A DNA stretch of 64,000 bases from Pantoea sp. Ep11b (lineage in GTDB: Bacteria; Pseudomonadota; Gammaproteobacteria; Enterobacterales; Enterobacteriaceae): the NCBI RefSeq assembly GCF_040783975.1, contig NZ_CP160631.1, positions 2,542,001 through 2,606,000 on the forward strand. The letters run 5' to 3'. The position numbers and the translations under genes are program-made. The notes under the pieces were generated by a model. It was not told the DNA's origin, ran no database searches, and worked only from the letters and a program-made list of their open reading frames with translations. This document shows positions 59,321 through 64,000 of the stretch, piece by piece; position 1 is the stretch's first letter, and each line of letters starts with the position of its first letter.

Positions 59321-59761
59321 CTAATTCTGCCATTCAATCATGTCATCAAGCCGCTTCAGAATGTCAGGAAAATAGCTTTCGTTAAGGCTGAAGTCACCTT
59401 TAACCTGAACGCTGTCGGCGTGTGGTTCGGGGCGGAGATCAAACTCCACTATAACACCATCTTTACCCGTAACTTTTCTGATAACCATATTGAGTTGGCC
59501 GCGTTCGCTGCGAAAATTAAAAGGTTTTAATTCACGCTGCGTGATGATTGCCTGGTAATGTGCGAAAAACTCATCCTTTAAGATCTTTAGCTCCCCGATG
59601 GTAAATTCAGTTTGAAACTGCATTTTAAGGCCGCTAACAGAGAATTCAATCCAGGACTGGATCCAGTCCCATAGATGGCCAACCGGGTCAGCCTCATCGT
59701 CTGGGATTCTTTCAAAAGGAGAAATCACAAATGTGAAATCTTCATTGCGCAAATCAAACAT
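59321..59761 (-). CDS. WapI-like immunity protein
   Basis: A 146-residue acidic soluble protein starting MFDLRNEDFTF. The pattern VSGLKMQFQTEFTIGELKIL, the strand IVEFDLRPEP and the C-terminal ESYFPDILKRLDDMI resemble the WapI family of immunity proteins that protect producers of contact-dependent or secreted toxins. The start lies 17 bases after the toxin-like gene stop on the same strand, the usual toxin-then-immunity order. Family assignment is from pattern recognition only. Confidence 0.6.
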   Translation of the reverse strand: MFDLRNEDFTFVISPFERIPDDEADPVGHLWDWIQSWIEFSVSGLKMQFQTEFTIGELKILKDEFFAHYQAIITQRELKPFNFRSERGQLNMVIRKVTGKDGVIVEFDLRPEPHADSVQVKGDFSLNESYFPDILKRLDDMIEWQN

Positions 59762-59778
59762 ACAAGTTTTCCAGTCAG

Positions 59779-60453
59779 TTAATCCGTGTATTTAAAATGT
59801 GATATCGTCCAGTCTGACTCACGCACGACGACTTCGAGTGTGTATTGTTTATACTCATATTCCATTGTTTGCTTATTAAAGCGTAGTTTAAACATTCTGG
59901 TCTCATATCTGAACATACCTTCACCTTTACGGGGATCTGCCATCCGCTTACCAAAACGAATCGCTCTTTCCTGAATCTGCAAGGGGACATACCGACTGGG
60001 TTCAAGCATATGTCTTGCTGCTGTTTCGGTCATTTTCAGGTTGCGCGCATGCAGCCCGATTTTAAGCCGCCCTCGCAAAAGAGATATGGTCCCTTGACTG
60101 ATTCTGGCTGTAATAGCCGTGCGCGCGCCTGACTCAAACAAAACTCGACCAGTGCGAAGAATACGGAAAACACCAAACGCAAATAATGCAATATCAGTGG
60201 GATCAATCAGTGGTGTTTCAAGCGGCACTTCTTCCAGCCTGACAAAATGTCCCTGCACATCGTAAATCTGCCATAAGCCCGGAGCCTGTGCCACCGTGTA
60301 ACCGATACACATACCGCTGGTTTCATCAGTTACGGGCTTTGCATTTCGGGGTAAGTGGCTGGGGCGAAGCTCAAAAAATTCCCCCTGAGGCAATCTTGAT
60401 TCAAAGGTGTAATACCGCCCTGGTTCCTGTCTTTCTGTCATCCCTGAAATCAT
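59779..60453 (-). CDS. Toxin-like protein (standalone polymorphic-toxin module)
   Basis: A 224-residue protein. The N-terminal part (about 1-85) is unrecognised. The middle has the hydrophobic pretoxin-like segment DIALFAFGVFRILRTGRVLF and a Gly/Arg-rich stretch. The C-terminal 75 residues (AARHMLEPSRYVPLQ, AIRFGKRMADP, LEVVVRESDWTISHFKY) follow the layout of small RNase/BECR-like or DUF4258-like toxin domains. No signal peptide, PAAR, Rhs or two-partner secretion part is attached, so it could be a secretion-system cargo or a displaced toxin tip. The adjacent immunity gene supports a toxin role. Confidence 0.55.
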   Translation of the reverse strand: MISGMTERQEPGRYYTFESRLPQGEFFELRPSHLPRNAKPVTDETSGMCIGYTVAQAPGLWQIYDVQGHFVRLEEVPLETPLIDPTDIALFAFGVFRILRTGRVLFESGARTAITARISQGTISLLRGRLKIGLHARNLKMTETAARHMLEPSRYVPLQIQERAIRFGKRMADPRKGEGMFRYETRMFKLRFNKQTMEYEYKQYTLEVVVRESDWTISHFKYTD

Positions 60454-61051
60454 TCTCGTTCCCTCTTTTTCTTCGTTGTGACTGTTTTATAGTGCCACAG
60501 CAATATAAAACGATCATTAGCCGGTAATTGTCCGGCCAGCCATAAGCCCCCATCAGATGCAGCGCTAAACCCGACCTGACACCCTGCGCACACCCTCAAA
60601 ACGAAGTACTTATCATCAACATGCAGGCCGCTGTCGGCAAGACAGGCAAAAAAGGTTGGCTCGTCAATGTGCTACAGGTCATTGCTGACCAGTCAAAGCC
60701 TGTAACCCTCGTCGTGCGCGTTGCTGAAGGTACCGACGAAGCCGAAACAACATCAAATCAATCAAAACCCAGATGAGCCATGTACTGCACCATAGCTTTG
60801 CCAGTCACTTTATGATGGCCGATGGAAATATCATTGTGCTGCAGCGTATTCTCGGGCATTTCAATATCAGGGGGACAATGGGTTATGCGCACTTCGCACC
60901 TGACCATCCTGAAGATGCAATTCGCTGGCATTGATGGCGAAGAAAAATGGCGACAAAGTGGCGGCACAGAGTCCAGCAGAGTAGAACAGAAAGTAACAGG
61001 GTGGCATTTAACGCTGTGATTTTAATATAAGATTTTTTTTAAATGCCAGCC
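60454..61051. other. Island right end, without intact genes
   Basis: About 600 bases between the toxin-like gene and sdsR. It contains the decayed integrase (60773-60934). A 51-codon plus-strand frame from 60621 (MQAAVGKTGKKGW...) is unrecognised and possibly phage debris. No intact gene is supported. Confidence 0.5.
60773..60934 (+). pseudogene. Remnant of a P2-type phage integrase (C-terminal end)
   Basis: A 53-codon fragment (SHVLHHSFASHFMM, LQRILGH, TMGYAHFAP) matches the C-terminus of P2-like tyrosine recombinases (HVLRHTFASHFM...YAHFAP). The Arg of the conserved HxLRH box is replaced by His, while the catalytic Tyr in GYAHF is kept. The rest of the gene is missing upstream. It points toward sdsR and lies about 100 bases from the right repeat, where an integrase gene is expected to sit beside its att site. 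Confidence 0.75.
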
Positions 61052-61068
61052 AAAAAAAGACCGAATAC
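61041..61068. repeat. Right direct repeat (att-like) at the sdsR 3' end
   Basis: AAATGCCAGCC-A7-GACCGAATAC covers the terminator strand of sdsR and a few bases beyond. It pairs with the left copy at 57819-57845 (14-base identical core). It would be the attachment core of the ancestral insertion. Confidence 0.7.
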
Positions 61069-61152
61069 GATTCCTATATTCGGTCCAGGGAAATGGCTCT
61101 CAGGGAGCCGTGCGCTAAAAGTTGGCATTTATGAAGGCGGTGACGCCTTGCC
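61052..61152 (-). ncRNA. sdsR: Small RNA SdsR (RyeB)
   Basis: On the minus strand the 101-base segment runs from GGCAAGGC at 61152 to the T7 tract at 61052. It matches E. coli SdsR in the conserved single-stranded seed region TGCCAACTTTTAGCGCACGG, in the hairpin around GGCTC/GAGCC and in the terminator GACCGAATA/TATTCGGTC. SdsR is a sigma-S-dependent Hfq- and ProQ-associated sRNA that represses outer-membrane and mismatch-repair genes. A variable 5' segment (about bases 8-25) differs from E. coli. The antisense partner SraC (RyeA) is expected on the plus strand but cannot be delimited. Confidence 0.9.
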
Positions 61153-61277
61153 ATTTAAGGTTAGATCAGCGCGGGGGAAATGCCAGTAAGCGGAGGGCAA
61201 GAGGCCATAAACCGGACCAGTTTGTGATCGCAACGGCAAAAAAGATCAGGCGCAGCGGGCTGCCGCACCCGATGGGC

Positions 61278-61625
61278 CTATTTACCGCACAGTGCCTGGG
61301 TGCGCTCGATAATCGGCTGCAGACTCATCATCTGGCCCGGATGCGCTTTATCTTCGCTCTGAATCACGCTGATTGGCTGCGCTTTCACCTGTTTGTTCTT
61401 AAACAGCTGGTCTGCGATGTCGTTCAGCGGATATTGCATCAGGGTGCTCGGATTGATGGCAAACAGCGCCCCATCTTTCTCGCAGGTCAGCATCACCTCT
61501 TCACGATTGAAGGGCCACTTCTCCTTGCCAATCTCAAAGCGGCTGACGGTAATGATTTGTGCCGCCAGCGCCTGGCCGCAGAGGGATAACAACAGGATTG
61601 CGGGGACCACTTTCTTCAGCAACAT
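61278..61625 (-). CDS. yebY: YebY family periplasmic protein
   Basis: A 115-residue exported protein with a signal peptide (cleaved after ALA, about residue 22). The core [20 protein letters not shown] and the C-terminal [10 protein letters not shown] match E. coli YebY, with two Cys ([13 protein letters not shown]) likely to pair. The start at 61625 (MLLKKVVP) is chosen over a longer frame. The function is unknown; it forms a putative operon with yebZ and yobA, whose products are copper-related. Confidence 0.93.
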   Translation of the reverse strand: MLLKKVVPAILLLSLCGQALAAQIITVSRFEIGKEKWPFNREEVMLTCEKDGALFAINPSTLMQYPLNDIADQLFKNKQVKAQPISVIQSEDKAHPGQMMSLQPIIERTQALCGK

Positions 61626-61651
61626 AACGACCCTTTTCTCTCTTAACAATT

Positions 61652-62527
61652 TCAGGCTGGCGACAGCGTGGCAAAAACGCTGACCAGCCCAACCACTCCG
61701 CACGCCAGCAGCAGTTCAAGCTGCGTCATGCGAATAAATTTCTGCTGCGTTCCGCTGCCCGCCAGACGAAAGCGCGGAACCAGCCAGTAACGGTTAAACA
61801 GCGCCACGCCGACCATCAGGGCAACCAGCAATACTTTGCACAGCAGCAATTCAATATAGCGCGAATCCTGCCAGGTCAGCGGCCAGCCCGCGATCATCAG
61901 GCTATTGATGACGCCGCTCAGCAACGTCAGTGCCACCGCCAGATGCCCGTAGCGTGAAAACCGCATCATGGTGCGGATAGCATCGGTGCGGCGATCGATG
62001 TGACGCGCCTCACCCATCAGCAGCAACAGGGGCAGTAATCCCCCCGCCCAGAATGCGGACGCTATCAGATGCAGCGCATGGTTGAACGGCTGCAGCACGC
62101 CGGGCCAGCCATCGCGCATCGCGGCGTGCCCAATCAAGGCCATCGCAACCAGTTGCAGCACGCCCGCCAGCAAGAGCAGTTGAGAGCGAATGCTGCCGGT
62201 CACGAACAGTGCGCCAGCGGCCAGCAGGCTGAACAGGATCTCGCCCTGCCAGACTCTACCAAAATGGGTGCCGAGCACCGCCAGCCAGATATCGGCGTCA
62301 GCCAGATGTGTACTGTCACCGCTCATCAGCACATTCTGACAGGCCAGCATCGCCAGCGCGCTGACCAGCGCCAGCCAGACACTTCCTCTTATCAGCGGAA
62401 AGAGTCGCTGCGCCAGTTGCGGGCGATAACGCCGGGGTGCCAGCAGCGCGCAGTAACAGGCGCTGCCCGTCAGCAGCATCACGGCGGCGAAGTGCAACGC
62501 CCGCAATACTATCCAGAGGGTAGTCAC
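61652..62527 (-). CDS. yebZ: CopD-family inner membrane protein YebZ
   Basis: A 291-residue protein with about eight spans; E. coli YebZ is 290. CopD-family proteins are linked to copper import or homeostasis. Conserved polar residues include [15 protein letters not shown] in span 1 and [20 protein letters not shown]. It is five bases after yobA and 26 before yebY on the minus strand, so the three are one operon. The E. coli order is the same. Confidence 0.93.
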   Translation of the reverse strand: MTTLWIVLRALHFAAVMLLTGSACYCALLAPRRYRPQLAQRLFPLIRGSVWLALVSALAMLACQNVLMSGDSTHLADADIWLAVLGTHFGRVWQGEILFSLLAAGALFVTGSIRSQLLLLAGVLQLVAMALIGHAAMRDGWPGVLQPFNHALHLIASAFWAGGLLPLLLLMGEARHIDRRTDAIRTMMRFSRYGHLAVALTLLSGVINSLMIAGWPLTWQDSRYIELLLCKVLLVALMVGVALFNRYWLVPRFRLAGSGTQQKFIRMTQLELLLACGVVGLVSVFATLSPA

Positions 62528-62532
62528 CGGCC

Positions 62533-62910
62533 TTACTTCACGCTGAAGCGATAGCGTCCTGCCGTTTTATGCCCATCGACCGACAGAACATGCCAGTTAA
62601 CCTGGTAATCTCCCGCCTTCAGCGGCTGCGGCAGCCCGACAATCAGCTGCTTTTTCTGGTCAGCGGCCACGCGGGCTTTATCGGTGGCAACGGGCTTCTG
62701 ATGGCTGTCCAGCAGCGTCACGCCACTAAAGGCCGCTTCGATATCTTCGCTGAAATTCAGCGTCAGGGTATCGGGGGAGGATGACACCTGCGCGTTGTCA
62801 GCAGGGACTGAGGAGCGAAGATGCGCGTGGGCCGCGGCCAGCGAGCTGAATGCCATTGCACCGGCGGCCATCAGTACCGTAACCACCCGGGAAATACGTA
62901 TTTTCTGCAT
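62533..62910 (-). CDS. yobA: CopC-family periplasmic copper protein YobA
   Basis: A 125-residue CopC-fold protein; E. coli YobA is 124. A signal peptide is cut after AAA (about residue 26), giving a mature N-terminus starting HAHLRSSVPAD, which holds the amino-terminal His ligand of Cu(II). The conserved C-terminal HVLSVDGHKTAGRYRF supplies the other His. It is the first gene of yobA-yebZ-yebY. Confidence 0.94.
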   Translation of the reverse strand: MQKIRISRVVTVLMAAGAMAFSSLAAAHAHLRSSVPADNAQVSSSPDTLTLNFSEDIEAAFSGVTLLDSHQKPVATDKARVAADQKKQLIVGLPQPLKAGDYQVNWHVLSVDGHKTAGRYRFSVK

Positions 62911-63061
62911 AAGATCATCCTTTTAACCGCTGCCAGGGCGACAAACAGTGCAAAAGGATACGCTGCTCTATTTGCACTGTCGAGGCCAGCGATGCGATCC
63001 TTAATCCTTGATTCAGACCGGCGAAAACATTACTTTTGCCCGCTATATCCAGGAGAAAATT

Positions 63062-63295
63062 ATGAGCCATAACCTTGCCCGACTGCCCCAGGAAGAGAAA
63101 GACAAAATCAATGTCGATTTGGCGGCCGCGGGCGTGGCGTTTAAAGAGCGCTATAACATGCCGGTGGTTGCCGAAATGGTTGCGCAGGAGCAGCCCGAAG
63201 CACTGCGCGACTGGTTCCGTCAGCGCCTGATGCACTATCGCCAGGCGTCACTCAGCCTGTCGCGCCTGCCTTATGAACCGAAGATGAAATCATGA
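63062..63295 (+). CDS. holE: DNA polymerase III theta subunit HolE
   Basis: A 77-residue subunit that stabilises the epsilon proofreader in the polymerase III core; E. coli HolE is 76. The conserved segment [19 protein letters not shown] and the C-terminal LSRLPYEPK identify it. The ATG at 63062 follows AGGAGAAA. Its stop overlaps the exoX start by four bases (ATGA), so the genes are coupled. Confidence 0.95.
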   Translation: MSHNLARLPQEEKDKINVDLAAAGVAFKERYNMPVVAEMVAQEQPEALRDWFRQRLMHYRQASLSLSRLPYEPKMKS

Positions 63296-63963
63296 TGTTT
63301 CGCGTTATCGATACCGAAACCTGCGGCCTGCAGGGCGGTGTGGTCGAAGTCGCCTCTGTGGATGTGGTGGACGGACAGATTGTTAATCCCATGAGCGATC
63401 TTATCCTGCCCGACCGTCCGATCAGCCGGCAGGCGATGGCGGTGCATCGCATTACCGAAGCGATGGTGGCCGGTAAACCGACCATCGAAGAGGCGATCCC
63501 ACGCTATTACGGCAGTGCTTTTTATGTGGCGCATAACGCCAGCTTTGACCGCCGGATGCTGCCGGAGATGTTCGGTGAATGGATCTGCACGATGCAGCTG
63601 GCGCGTCAGCTCTGGCCGGGCATTAAATATGGCAACCAGGCGCTGCGCCATTCGCTGAAGCTGGATGTGACGCCCCCTGCCGATCTGCATGCCCACCGCG
63701 CACTCTATGACTGCTATGTCACGGCGGCGCTGCTGATCCGCATCATGGAGACCTCGGGCTGGAGCGCGTCGGAAATGATTGTCCGTTCACAACCGGCAGC
63801 CCAGCGCGACGACATCCTGCCGTTCGGCAAATATCGCGGACAGGCAATCGCGGTGATTGCCCGCAAGGATCCGGGCTACCTGAAGTGGGTGCTGGATAAT
63901 GTCACCGATCTGCGCCCGCCATTGCGACAGGCGCTACGAAAATACCTGACCGAGCCTCAGTAA
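63292..63963 (+). CDS. exoX: Exodeoxyribonuclease X
   Basis: A 223-residue DEDDh-family 3'-5' DNA exonuclease active in mismatch repair; E. coli ExoX is 220. The exo motifs are VIDTETCGL (about residue 5), [12 protein letters not shown] and [16 protein letters not shown]-terminal extension holds FGKYRGQAI and [12 protein letters not shown] codons at 63292 and 63295 are both possible; the first overlaps the holE stop. Confidence 0.94.
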   Translation: MMFRVIDTETCGLQGGVVEVASVDVVDGQIVNPMSDLILPDRPISRQAMAVHRITEAMVAGKPTIEEAIPRYYGSAFYVAHNASFDRRMLPEMFGEWICTMQLARQLWPGIKYGNQALRHSLKLDVTPPADLHAHRALYDCYVTAALLIRIMETSGWSASEMIVRSQPAAQRDDILPFGKYRGQAIAVIARKDPGYLKWVLDNVTDLRPPLRQALRKYLTEPQ

Positions 63964-64000
63964 TCCTGGGCTGGCGGCAACGTGCCCTGCGCCAGCCCCA

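Noticed and set aside
60621..60776. A 51-codon frame near the island right end
   Set aside because: No ribosome site or recognisable domain; more likely phage debris, so noted only under the intergenic entry.
1..64000. tRNA, rRNA, CRISPR array, intact insertion sequence
   Set aside because: I scanned for cloverleaf-like tRNA ends, regularly spaced identical repeats, transposase motifs with terminal inverted repeats, and rRNA-like segments, and saw none.

Overview
The window is chromosomal DNA of an enterobacterium, most likely Erwiniaceae and Pantoea-like. Most of it is co-linear with the fadR-dsbB-minCDE-rnd-fadD-tsaB-pabB-sdaA-manXYZ-cspC-kdgR-htpX-prc-proQ-letAB-rsmF-sdsR-yebZ-holE-exoX backbone of Escherichia coli, and the proteins have E. 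coli-like lengths. The organism call is inference from gene content, G+C-rich coding sequence and the pattern of local gains and losses; there is no rRNA, tRNA or CRISPR array in the window.

Layout. 0.4-4.9 kb: ycgB (SpoVR), fadR, dsbB, ycgN, ycgM. 5.1-8.6 kb: ycgL, minCDE (division-site placement), rnd. 8.7-14 kb: fadD with a FadR operator, yeaY, tsaB, yoaA. 14-16.3 kb: an insert relative to E. coli with a periplasmic alpha-carbonic anhydrase, two tiny genes (35 and 55 codons) and a small lipoprotein. 16.3-28.9 kb: the RidA-family yoaB homologue, yoaH, pabB, nudL, sdaA, the EAL-domain gene pdeD, yoaE (TerC/CBS), manXYZ, yobD, rlmA, cspC. The yobF gene ahead of cspC is broken by two apparent one-base deletions. 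29.4-34.5 kb: a metallo-beta-lactamase-fold hydrolase, yebO, yobH, kdgR, yebQ, htpX. 34.7-43.8 kb: prc-proQ, msrC, letAB (envelope lipid transport), rsmF.

44-57.7 kb is a large lineage-specific block: a DUF1272 zinc protein, an MFS carrier with an acidic tail, the complete choline-to-glycine-betaine cluster betT/betIBA, the spermidine exporter mdtJI with a candidate upstream ORF, an acyltransferase, several small unknown genes, adhP, a His-rich repeat lipoprotein and an orphan nuclease-bacteriocin immunity gene.

57.8-61.07 kb is the most interesting part. It is a 3.2-kb island that is visibly more A+T-rich, bounded by imperfect 27/28-bp direct repeats; one copy is the 3' end of the small RNA gene sdsR (ryeB). 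It carries a decayed P2-type integrase next to sdsR, a toxin-like gene followed 17 bp later by a WapI-like immunity gene, and two membrane-protein genes, one ending in a WYL-like domain. It reads as cargo left after a phage or satellite integrated into sdsR. 61.2-64 kb returns to the backbone: yebY-yebZ-yobA (copper), holE, exoX.

Backbone genes expected from E. coli synteny but not found at their usual places are nhaB, mntP, mgrB, yoaC, yebV, yebW and pphA.
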